Below are positions 13,241 to 23,498 of a stretch of DNA of 64,000 bases, one piece after another (position 1 is the stretch's first letter; each line of letters begins with the position of its first letter). The stretch is from Channallabes apus (lineage: Eukaryota > Chordata > Actinopteri > Siluriformes > Clariidae): positions 27,742,571 to 27,806,570 of the forward strand of contig CM060107.1 of the NCBI GenBank assembly GCA_030522415.1, in the 5' to 3' direction. The position numbers were made by a program, and so were the translations under genes. The notes below the pieces were generated by a model. It did no database searches and was not told where the DNA came from. It saw nothing but the letters and a program-made list of their open reading frames with translations.

Positions 13241-14262
13241 ATGCCAAGATCCAAAGTAATTCAGGAACAAATGAGAACAAAAGTAATTGAGATCTATCAG
13301 TCTGGTAAAGGTTATAAAGCCATTTCTAAAGCTTTGGGACTCCAGCGAACCACAGTGAGAGCCATTGCCACAAATGGCAAAAACATGGAACAGTGGCGAA
13401 CCTTCCCAGGAGCGGCCGGTCGACCAAAATTACCCCAAGAGCACAGAGACAACTCATCCGAGAGGCCACAAAAGACCCCAGGACAACATCTAAAGAACTG
13501 CAGGCCTCACTTGCCTCAATTAAGGTCAGTGTTCACGACTCCACCATAAGAAAGAGACTGGGCAAAAACAGCCTGCATGGCAGATTTCCAAGGCGCAAAC
13601 CACTTTTAAGCAAAAAGAACATTAAGGCTCGTCTCAATTTTGCTAAAAAACATCTCAATGATTGCCAAGACTTTTGGCAAAATACCTTGTGGACCGACGA
13701 GACAAAAGTTGAAGTTTTTGGAAGGTGCGTGTCCCGTTACATCTGGCGTAAAAGTAACACAGCATTTCAGAAAAAGAACATCATACCAACAGTAAAATAT
13801 GGTGGTGGTAGTGTGATGGTCTGGGGTTGTTTTGCTGCTTCAGGACCTGGAAGGCTTGCTGTGATAGATGGAACCATGAATTCTACTGTCTACCAAAAAA
13901 TCCTGAAGCAGAATATCCAGCCATCTGTTCGTCAACTCAAGCTGAAGTGATCTTGGGTGCTGCAGCAGGACAATGACCCAAAACACACCAGCAAATCCAC
14001 CTCTGAATGGCTGAAGAAAAACAAAATGAAGACTTTGGAGTGGCCTAGTCAAAGTCCTGACCTGAATCCTATTGAGATGTTGTGGCATGACCTTAAAAAG
14101 GCGGTTCATGCTAGAAAACCCTCAAATAAAGCTGAAATACAACAATTCTGCAAAGATGAGTGGGCCAAAATTCCTCCAGAGCGCTGTAAAAGACTCGTTG
14201 CAAGTTATCGCAAACGCTTGATTGCAGTTATTGCTGCTAAGGGTGGCCCAACCAGTTATTAG
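13241..14262 (+). pseudogene. Tc1-like transposase, inactivated
   Basis: About 340 codons. The N-terminus (MPRSKVIQEQMRTKVIE) starts a paired helix-turn-helix DNA-binding domain including the KAISKALGLQRTTVRAI helix. The reading frame then shifts by one base around 13364-13371; the second frame resumes with the GRP-type linker (NLPRSGR). The DDE catalytic core is present: D in WTDETKVEVFG, D in [10 protein letters not shown] and E in [14 protein letters not shown], with the D-to-E spacing usual for Tc1. A TGA at 13948-13950 stands where related elements have an arginine codon, probably CGA, so a CpG-deamination change. The C-terminus ends AAKGGPTSY. With two lesions it should make no active enzyme. 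Confidence 0.93.
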
Positions 14263-14267
14263 GTTCA

Positions 14268-14480
14268 GGGGGCAATTACTTTTTCACACAGGGCCATGTA
14301 GGTTTGGATTTTTTTTCTCCCTAAATACTAAAACCCCTCATTTAAAAACTGCATTTTGTGTTTACTTGTGTTATCTTTGACTAATAGTTAAATGTGTTTG
14401 ATGATCAGAAACATTTTGTGTGACAAACATGCAAAAGAATGAGAAATCAGGAGGGGGGCAAATACTTTTTCACACCACTG
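14268..14480 (-). repeat. right terminal inverted repeat of the Tc1-like element
   Basis: Reverse complement of the left repeat with scattered substitutions and small indels. The inner repeat is at about 14268-14299 and the tip ends ...cacaccactg before the TA duplication. Confidence 0.9.
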
Positions 14481-14510
14481 TAAGTCATTAGTTGCAGCCC
14501 TACTATGAAC

Positions 14511-16323
14511 TGTATAAAGCAAAACCCTTTAATGAGCATGGACATATGTCACTGGGCCAATGTGGCCACAAATAAAAATAAATTGTTCTAGATATAGTTT
14601 TTGGTTATGATTAATCCATATGTAATACTTTCACTATGACTGAACTGTCTATTTGCAATCATTAGCAGAGATCGGTAAGGTCAAAAATATACGTCTGTTA
14701 GAATGTCCCAGTTAAATGAAAAAGCTTGGTTTAACATACTCCGCCCTCTCTTTCTTTTCATCTTAAGAGACTAGCTAAAAGGTGACCAAAAAAAATTTAA
14801 TTTCTAGAAATGTTCTTTTCTGGTTTTGTTCAGATGTACATAGCCCTCAAGATGGAGTAGTTGTGGCCTATGAGGCGTACTTTATGAGGGTTATAGCGCT
14901 GAACAGTCAGGGAGGAGTCATTAGACCTCACGTCATTCATGTCTGACTGCCTGCTTTGCTGTCTCACTTCCCTGCTGGCTTTTAAGACTCACGGCTGAAG
15001 AGGCTTGTGGAATTTTATCTTTGTTCTTCTTAGAACAGGTGACTGATGTTAAGTCTTGTGGCTCGTCATTCAGTCTCCTTTAGGGTTGCTCAGAGACAGG
15101 GCTGATCAGGTGTCCATGGAGCAGACGGTTGGCCTCAAAGGGCCTCTCTCCTATTTCCCACTGATCCATCTCAAAGCCCATTCAGGATAGATGCAATCTC
15201 ACTACTGTATTGTACCATGGCGCACATTCATGTCCCAGCTTAACAAACCATTTATAAGTCTGCTTGAGTTGTTTAAGACGGCTACCTATGACGTAATTGC
15301 ATCATCTCAAAGGGGAGACATTTGCTGCTCTGTTTTCTGTACTCGTTGTATCTGTGATGTAACTGCCTGTCAAGGTAACTGGGTCACTGTGTTCGTTAGT
15401 GAAGAGGACACAACAAAAGCCTTTCCTCATTACTGCACTGTGTTCTTGGAAATCCAGGGACACTCAGTCCTGCTGGTTTCCTGCCAAATAGAGTTGTGCA
15501 TGCTGGCAGCTTCTGACATCACCACCCACAACCCAGGTCATGTAATGCAACATTGCTTTGCCCCACCTACACTGCAAGCATGCCCCCCCCACCCCCCCTG
15601 AAGTCTGGTAAAAATGATAGCAGTGAAGGGAAAGGCTAGAAGAGATGTGTGTTGTGCAAAGTGGGTGGAGCAGGTCTGGCACAGCACAGTGCAATGACTG
15701 TGGCCTCTCTATTATTCATTCACAGAAACAAAAGGGTACTCTCAAAAGACCCCTCACAGTCATTCTCTTTATCCTATGGATTCTGCAACAGCCCAGTGTT
15801 CGTGGTATCCTTTCAAATAAATCTTAAAGTCAGGTAAATAACAAGTAAACTAGCCTTTGTTCATGCAAATGTTACTCTGTGGCCTTTCTGGACACAGATG
15901 GAGACACCGTCAGAAAATCCTGAGCTCAGCAGTTCTTCTGAACAGACAGCTTGCTCTTGTTTCAGATATTTGGTGACGCCATGTGACACCTTTTGTCTGG
16001 AGGTTTTTACCTGACTACACACCCATAAGCTCCCTCTTTACTCAGGAGTGTTCTGAACTATCCCCATCGACAGCAGCACAACGGATAGCAGCCAGGGTGC
16101 GCTCCAGCGTGGATGTGCTCGAGAATGATCAGGAATTTAATCTGCACTTAAATCGCTACTGCTGCTACTGGTGTGGCACATTTTCAAACTCCCACACACT
16201 CTTGGTGGTTTCATTTCCTCTTCTTTTTATACTTCTCCCTTTATTTCCAAATGAAATTTGTCACGCACACACATGCACATACACACATTCACACACGCAC
16301 ACACACACACGCACGCACGCACA

Positions 16324-16378
<55 letters not shown>

Positions 16379-18956
16379 GTTCAGCTTTCTAAGTGCATTA
16401 TGCTCTTCAGCAGGAACGTAATGGCTTAGAGACTCCAGTCCTGATCATCTTTCTTATGACCAGTGAAATATTTATATTGCTGGATCTGTTTTCTTTTGCG
16501 CTAAGGCAATGTGAAGAGACAGAAAATGTCTGAGAGGTTTTATGAAATGTATACGAACAACTGAATGTAAACACATTGTTTCTTTAAATAATAATCCTAT
16601 TATACAGATCATAGGTTACTTGTGTTATTACTAAAGCTGGAAAAGCATGCTCCTGTTTCCACTATTATGCTTATGGTCATATAACATGATGGACATGTGC
16701 AGGATGTTGAAATGAGTCAAAGAGTGACCCTTTTTTCGATTAGGTCGCCAGTACGTAAGTGATGAATGGACCAGAGCAGAGAGATTAATATTATGTGTGG
16801 ATGGACGCTCGTGTATTTCTGCAGCAAATGAGGATTCAGTGGTGGTTTGTTTGCACAGAAATGAGACAGTAGACTTTTTTTTCTGGCATGAGGATTACTC
16901 TGTTTATGTGGGTGTGTAGGCACTGTCATGGCCTTGGTTATTTGTGAATTTAATAAACTACTATGAGAAAAGTATGGCCAGTGAATGTCCATACAGTCTG
17001 TGTGAATCTTTTACTTATTGAGTTGGCATCCTGAGTGACTAAGTAAGCTTGAATGGCCAGACAGGATTGTTTATGGGTTACTATGTATGTGTGTCTCCTT
17101 GTGTATCAGAGGTCTATGAGCAGGGGGAAATGGGGAACTCCACTCAGTCTGTCTGCACGAGAATGGCAGGACATGAACCCATCCCGTGCCACCATAGATA
17201 GACGCAGTTTGCTTTACAGCCATTCTGTGGTGGGGGAAGGGACCTCGGTGTCTCACGCCAATCTGGCATCATACTAAATGTGTGTTTAAAGTAGCACAGT
17301 GATTTTCCACTGGGACCTATGGGGAAACCACCAAACAAAGACGGTTATACTGGCCTGTCTGGAACTCTACATACATTTCCTGCTTTGTGCAACTTCCTTG
17401 CATAATGACTGAGAGGTCTGAATTTCTTTCTTTTCCCCTACCGTTTGTATTTTTAACATGTAGGATTGAAAAATCACACATTGCAGCACATCACTGCATT
17501 TAAACTTTCACATGGGAAAGAAGCGGGTCGGAAGAGCAATCACGAGGAGGTCAACTGGACACTGTACAATTTAACCGGCTATTCTGTGCAAGATGCTTTG
17601 TTTGGACTATATGCATTGTTACTACATGGAAATGTACAAAACAACCCAATATATAGTTTACAGCATATGAAGGCACATCTGGGACCATATACAGTGTAGA
17701 TTTGTGTTTAAGTCTTGTTTTATTGCATGATTTGAGAGTGGAAAGGGTATAATTACCTCCTGTATGGACTCACTTATAGTTACACGTTGGCAGGGACAGG
17801 GTAGCACTTTAGCATCTGAATCCTGTTTAATTAGTCTCTGTCTGAAGTGGCTTTGCTTTGCTTAAGTGTTTTTAGTATCAAGCATAAAACCTTTTTTTTC
17901 CCACCACCTGGTGTTTGTGCTTTTTACACTCCTGGCACCCAGCTCAGAATATCCCGCAGAGTATATGTGCCTAACTTTTTTTTTTTTTTTTTTTAAATAC
18001 CAAATCTTCATCAATTAGTAAGATGGGACATATGTCCGATTTCTAATGCTGTGCATTCCTGGCTTAATGTTTAGAGGCTTTTCACTCAATTTAATGACAG
18101 TAAAAACATTTCACAGGCTATTCTGCAGCTGGAGCTCTAATGAGAGAGTCGTTGCGTTCTCCGCAGTGCCTCATAAAATTCTGAAAAGCATGAGAGGCTT
18201 TATGTCTGTATGCAGGGTGTTCATTTGTAATGTAAATGCTGGATGAGAGGTTTGAACCTGGGAGTGCCCATTGTGAGCATGGATTCTGCCCACTGTGCTT
18301 ATGCACTGCTGTGTTCCACCGAGTCCTATAGTTGGAGCTAGTCAGCTTCACTTATTCCTGAGAGGAAGGTAAGATTCACAAAATGGCTATATATGCTTGG
18401 CCCCAAAACACTCCTCTTCCCAATACCCAAGCCCCAACTTAAACCACCGTAAAAGAAACAGTAGCTACTTTTGTTATTTGCTTGTATGGTTCCAGGTGGT
18501 GAGAAATGATCTTGACACAAATAGGAAAGTTTTACCAAAACAGGATGTCTGTAGTTGTTTAATAGGGGCCATACAAGATACAAAGGGACATGGCAGCACT
18601 TGGACGTTTCTAAAAGAGCCTTTTGTCTGCATAAGGGTAGGAAAAACTGCTAGGGTAACATCAGCTGGCACGGACGGTTAGCACTGTATGCACTGATGAC
18701 TTGTAGCCTCCTCTGTATAGGATTTAGAGAACTGGTAATGTGAAAATGAGGACACAATCAGAGCTAGGTGGAAAAACAAACATAGACAGTTTTATACTGT
18801 ATATACAATGTTGTATTTCTAACTAACTGTGCATTGTGTATACATTCATATTTAATCTATATCGTACTGTTTATATTGTATGAACATACACTAGTTCTAG
18901 GTGTCTGTTGGTGTTGGGTAAATACTGATAGTTGTGTTTGTTTGTGTGTGATGTAG
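14511..18956 (+). other. klf13 intron 1, 3' half
   Basis: Noncoding and AT-rich, with a CA microsatellite at about 16.3 kb and poly-T runs near 17980. The acceptor before exon 2 reads tgtgtgtgatgtag, which is GT-rich rather than strongly pyrimidine-rich. Open frames of up to 148 codons here are repeat-driven or featureless. Confidence 0.7.
16262..16376. repeat. (CA)n microsatellite
   Basis: About 115 bp of CA repeats with CG and CAT interruptions in the first half and a pure run in the second half. The interrupted part is older; the pure part probably varies in length between individuals. Confidence 0.95.
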
Positions 18957-19285
18957 GAGAACGGCCCTTCCCGTGCACCTGGCCTGAATGCAGTAAGAAG
19001 TTTGCCCGCTCGGACGAGCTGGCACGCCATTACCGCACACACACGGGAGAGAAGAAGTTTGCCTGCCCGCTGTGTGACAAGCGCTTCATGCGCAGCGACC
19101 ACCTGATGAAGCACGCTCGCCGCCATTCCGACTTCCAGCCAGACATGCTAAAGAGGCAGCAAGGAGGCAGCAGCACGCTGAACGCCACGAGCAGCACACG
19201 GCCCGGATCGCTGAGCGACTACAGCCGTTCGGATGCCTCCAGCCCCACGCTCAGCCCCACGCTCAGCCCAGCCAACTCGCCTTAA
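18957..19285 (+). CDS. klf13: Kruppel-like factor 13, coding exon 2
   Basis: Completes the KLF13 protein (residues 150-258). The split codon g|ga gives the glycine of the HTGERPF linker. Finger 2 has C156, C161, H174 and H178; finger 3 has C186, C189, H202 and H206, each with the SD-E/SD-H DNA-contact pattern of Sp/KLF factors ([16 protein letters not shown]). The tail is serine/proline-rich with a [14 protein letters not shown] block followed by repeated SPTL units, closely matching the KLF13 C-terminus; this separates it from KLF9. The stop is TAA at 19283-19285. The total of 258 residues is somewhat shorter than human KLF13 (about 289), because the fish linker lacks the long alanine/proline stretches. 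GC content is much higher than in the flanks. Confidence 0.96.
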
Positions 19286-19336
19286 ACCCACCTGCACTTT
19301 CCGCCCTCTGCCCCCTGCAGCTCAGTGCTGAATAAT

Positions 19337-19342
19337 AATAAA
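19337..19342 (+). terminator. candidate klf13 proximal poly(A) signal
   Basis: AATAAA 52 bp after the stop codon, in an AAT repeat followed by a T-rich run. It could produce a very short 3' UTR. The hexamer is common by chance in AT-rich DNA. Confidence 0.25.
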
Positions 19343-21238
19343 TTTTTTTTTGGTTTGTTTTTTTAAAACTCAAGTTTTCTGTCAAAAGTAGTGATGTTGC
19401 ACACTTGTTAGCCGCCACCTCTCTTTGCTAATCCTTTTCGCTTGCTGTGGTGTACTCTATTGTACATAACTGCTTCCTGTAATGCATTTCTTTCCCTCAA
19501 CAACTTCAAAAAAGAGTAAAAGCCGAAAAAAAAGAGAAGAAAAATGCCTTTCCCAAATGGCAATATTTACATGATGTGTACCATATGTTTGTATTTTTAT
19601 AGCCTCTGGCATCAGCCAGTTTCCATTGTATTTTTGTTGCTCTCTTTTGATCAAATCTCTTCATGTGAACAAAAATGTACACAGAATTAACAGGTATAAT
19701 ATTTTTTCCCCTTTTTCTCTCTTTTTCTTTCGTTTTTAATTTATGACGGGTTAGGGGGAGTGGCGCACACACACCTCAGGATTCTAGACAGTTGTTTTTC
19801 TTTCCTTCTCCTTTAATATTCACACTGACTGCACAATACAAGCATCACTTTACTCTGAAATTCAACAGTGGTTGAATTTTATGCCCTGCTCAGGGATGGC
19901 CTTGTTAGCTTGAAAGAATGAACATGAAGAGAAAACATACATAAAGCAGCCTTACACTCAACAACAAAAAAATTGCACTCTTCCTTTTGTCTTTTTTTAT
20001 TATTTTTTATTGGATTTCACATCAGGTGAAACTAGTACTAGGTTTAACAGTCATTTAAAAACTCAGTAAGACGTGGTACCCCAGAATAGGGACTAAAATG
20101 GAGTGGAAGTCATTGTGTATGGAGACTGGAAGTAACTCTTTTCATTTTTAACATTGCTATCTCTAAGACTTTTTTTTATTCCCAGAAAACTGAAAGGGTT
20201 TCTTGGGATAAGTCCTCATTTGAAAGGCTGTGTTATAGTTGCATGTTTCTTTTTTTTTCCCCTTCTTTAAATATCTCATGTTCAAATCTGCATGAAGAAA
20301 AATAATGGACATCAGATTTCACTCACTGGTCATATAACAGTAAGACAGATTTTATTTTTGAAACATCACACTTCACTGCACAAGTTTGTGTAATTTTGTG
20401 GCACAATTCTGGTGGGTCCTCATGTCCTCATGACATTATTGATTTCATAGATTTATGTGTGTGCCACATTTCAGGGCAGAGCTTTGTTCACATAGTAAAC
20501 ACAGATATACTGTCGGTCATTTACACACACACACTCACCGTGTGAATTGTCGAGATGAAACATCAGATTTGAGCCACGAAGCTTGTGGTGTGAACATCGC
20601 TAAAGAAAATCCCTACATTGTGTGAATGTAGGTGTTAAAACTGCCATTACATGTACCACCTTCCCAATGAGGAGAATAGATCCCACTGCTGTCCTTACAG
20701 GACTGAACCAAATCCCCTGAAATGTGGAGGATAAAGTTTCAAAGCAGCAGCACTGCACCATAAAGACTGCATATGTATCAGCTTCAGGTTTTTTCCACAA
20801 CAGTACAGGTTTATTACACATAACAAGGGGAATTTGATTCTTTCCATTTGTGTGTGTTTCTTTCTTTCTTTTCTTTTTTTTTTTTTTTTAAGAAAAATGA
20901 ATTAAAAAGAAAAGCACAAAACAGGAAACCACCAAAGACTGGAAGGTGTGAAGTTGAGAATAGGAACGCTTTCCTGCCTGTGATATTCAGCGCGGGGGGA
21001 AGGGAGATGCATTGGCAGTCTCAGGTAACGACAGATGCCTCGGCCATGTGACCTTGCCCACCTTACTCACTGCCACCTGCCGCTTAGGAAACGACTGTGC
21101 TCAAAATCAGGCTATTGATAGCATCCTGGAGAGTGACAGCAATGGCAATACCCACAACATGCTTCATTCACTGCTTAAAAAAAAAAGAGAGAGAGACAGA
21201 CAGACATTGAGAGGATGGATGAAGTGCTGAAGGGTGTT

Positions 21239-21259
21239 CCCCCCCCCCCCCCCCCCCCC
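21239..21259. repeat. poly-C tract
   Basis: A run of 21 C bases (G on the opposite strand), flanked by an AG-rich segment. Homopolymers this long are prone to length error in sequencing. Confidence 0.9.
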
Positions 21260-21749
21260 AGGGTCTTTGTTCTGGCACACTAAATGCAGCCTGGAAGACT
21301 GCAGGTCTTCAGAGAGGAGAAAGCTGGAAACTGGGCTGGGTTGCTGGTGCAGTAATGGGAGACTACAGCGTGCATAAAGAAAAGCAGCTATCTGGATGAG
21401 GCAGGAAAGAAAGAGCCGACCCCGAGGGAGCCAGATAAAGACATGGGCTTTATCATAGGTCGAACAGTTCAGCAGAAGAGACAGCCAGTCAGCTCTACCC
21501 TCTCTGGCTTTTGGACTGGAACGCAGCTCTCCACTCCCAGGCATGCTGCCCCTCTTCCTGCCCACCCACTAAGCGCTAACGGAAGAAGGAGCATCCTGTC
21601 ATCTATCAGTGTTCTGCAAATGGCACATGGTGGTGGATCTTCTATAATCAAAAGCCATCGAAATTTGAGGACATTTTAAGGATTTCACAAGTAAGGAAGT
21701 GGAGCCAAGGAGTTAAGGACCCATGAACAATGAGAATGCTTATGGTATC

Positions 21750-21755
21750 AATAAA
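21750..21755 (+). terminator. candidate klf13 distal poly(A) signal
   Basis: AATAAA about 2.5 kb after the stop, within AT-rich sequence and followed by GT-containing DNA. It would give a 3' UTR of a length plausible for this gene. Not proven. Confidence 0.3.
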
Positions 21756-23462
21756 AAATTTTCAAGCATATTCTGTCAGATCTGGAGTTCTGAATCTTTG
21801 GTGAAGAAAAGGAAGCTAAATTTACAGGGTTTTTTTTTCCAGTGCTAAGACCTTCCAGTCTTTACTCAGACACATCTTTCTTTTTTCTTTGCACAGCTGC
21901 CTTAAAGACAGTTGTATAGCTCAGAGTCAAACGATAAGACGAGGCAGCACACAGCTGTAAGACTTTTTGGACTTTTCGTTCTTTGCGTATCCAGACCTCT
22001 ACACAGACTTCTTTACTGTCGCAGAGACACTGATCGAAACAGTCAGTGTTACTGCTAAACACATTACCTCAATATACCATTACAGCAGCTGCTTTCAAAC
22101 TTGATCCTCGTTAAACAAGGGGCATTAGACTCATGAAATATTGTTGCTAACAAATCCATGCAGTTACACATACATATCAGTAAACAAACAGCAGTTTACC
22201 GTCCTTTGCTTGTTGAAACTTGAGAGGATGAAGGCCCTGTGTGAGAAAGTGGTCTTATGTTTCTGCATACTATTCCTCTTCAGCTCAAGCCACAAGCGTA
22301 AAGCCATGAGCCACCCTGTCAAAACTATTTTGGCACTTTTGTCTCACACACACATATTTACACTCTGATGCACATGCACGTTCATCCATCTCGCACTTGT
22401 CAAGTCATTGTCACCTGCTCTCGGTTATCGTCTCAATCGTCATGCACATGCTTATTTACTTTGAATCTAAACACCTTGTGGAGGGAGATGGGAGAGGATT
22501 GGGGCACTGTGGCACTACCCAGCTGGGGATGTGATTTTCCTGGATTGTAGGAGCAGGTGAAGGCCTGTGAATACCAGGCCTTGTCCCCTTTCTTCACCCT
22601 CCCTCTCCCTGTCTTTCTCCTCCCTTCCCTTCCCCCAGGGCCTCACAGCCAGTCTCTTTCAAAATAGCACACATAATCAAAGCTTTCTCTCTTCTCTCTC
22701 TCGCTCTCTCTATAAAGAAAACACCCGTAACAAAATGAAACAGCATTACGCATGCAATACTGCTGCAGCAAGACAACACATAATGCTTTCTCACTGTTAG
22801 GTCATTTTAAACAGACTCCAGAGATTTTGGAATCAAAGTGCCATCCAATTCCACTCTGTTATAGCTAACGCTGGAACACTAATTTAGTAAGTACTAATTA
22901 GCTAAATGCCCTCTCGGCGCAGCTGTCATCAACCGACCCCAAAGAGGAGATAATAACACCTTTCCATTCATATTGCTGACATATGCTGACCAGAAGTTTT
23001 TACTCACACCACCAAAGAGCCGCATGTTGCAGTACAGAGGAAGCGCTGTAGGTCATCTCTGTGTTATCTTCACCGCTGGTCAGAGAACATAGTGGTTCTC
23101 CAGTAGCATGTTCAAACACCACTCAGGACCATGACTGGTCTTTAAATTGGTCTCACCATCTTGGGTCATGGTGAGATATAATGTAATGAGTACACTTTTT
23201 CCCCCCAGTCTCTGGCACCCGCTTTAGTCACCTGTAACAGGTCAGTGTGAGACGTCAAAATAGATGCATTCTCCTTCGCTTCTTATAGTCACTGTACTGA
23301 AACGACTTGAATCAGAAATGAGACCATTGAGCATAGATTGTGGCATGTCTAGGGTAAAACTGCTCTCTCCTTAGCTTACAGTTAAATTTTACATGTGATT
23401 ATAGATCATGGATGTATTCACCTGGCTTGGTTTGTTTGTAATATATATTTCTGTGTTGTGTT

Positions 23463-23464
<2 letters not shown>

Positions 23465-23497
<33 letters not shown>

Positions 23498-23498
23498 T
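23465..23498. repeat. (ATT)n microsatellite
   Basis: Eleven or so ATT units in an AT-rich region. Shorter ATT runs recur near 23830 and 26870. Confidence 0.9.

Larger units (their letters stand above)
12861..14480 (+). mobile_element. Tc1-like (Tc1/mariner) transposon, nearly full length
   Basis: Terminal inverted repeats of about 215 bp (12861-13077 and 14268-14480) start cagtggtgtgaaaaa and are bounded by TA on both sides (12859-12860 and 14481-14482), the expected target duplication. Each TIR has an outer and an inner direct repeat (the inner one contains tgtgtgaaaaagt), giving the IR/DR architecture. Length 1,620 bp fits the family. The transposase gene inside is broken by one frameshift and one stop. 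The similar TIRs suggest a fairly recent insertion. It sits inside an older hAT-like element in klf13 intron 1. Confidence 0.95.
12028..14502. mobile_element. hAT-like element interrupted by a Tc1 insertion
   Basis: The left end begins taggggtgcaa and the right end reads ttgcagcccta, an inverted pair typical of hAT elements. Flanking 8-mers are ctatagac (12020-12027) and ctatgaac (14503-14510), a 6/8 match consistent with a decayed 8-bp target duplication. AT-rich sub-terminal repeats with TTAAT/GATTA motifs occur at both ends. The interior (about 12100-12600) has frame-broken fragments such as TLWEHFILN, reminiscent of a BED-finger start. Removing the nested Tc1 leaves about 850 bp, too short for a transposase gene, so this is a deletion derivative. 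Family assignment rests on pattern, not on a database match. Confidence 0.6.
19286..21760 (+). other. probable klf13 3' UTR
   Basis: AT-rich sequence follows the stop without another exon. A Pumilio-type TGTACATA lies near 19462, and long T tracts are present. KLF13 mRNAs in vertebrates have long 3' UTRs. The true end is not determined: AATAAA hexamers occur at 19337-19342 and 21750-21755, and further ones at 26759-26764 and 27266-27271. Confidence 0.4.

Noticed and set aside
15191..15601. A 136-codon open frame in klf13 intron 1
   Set aside because: Low-complexity end, no family resemblance, and it lies wholly in an intron with no splice support.
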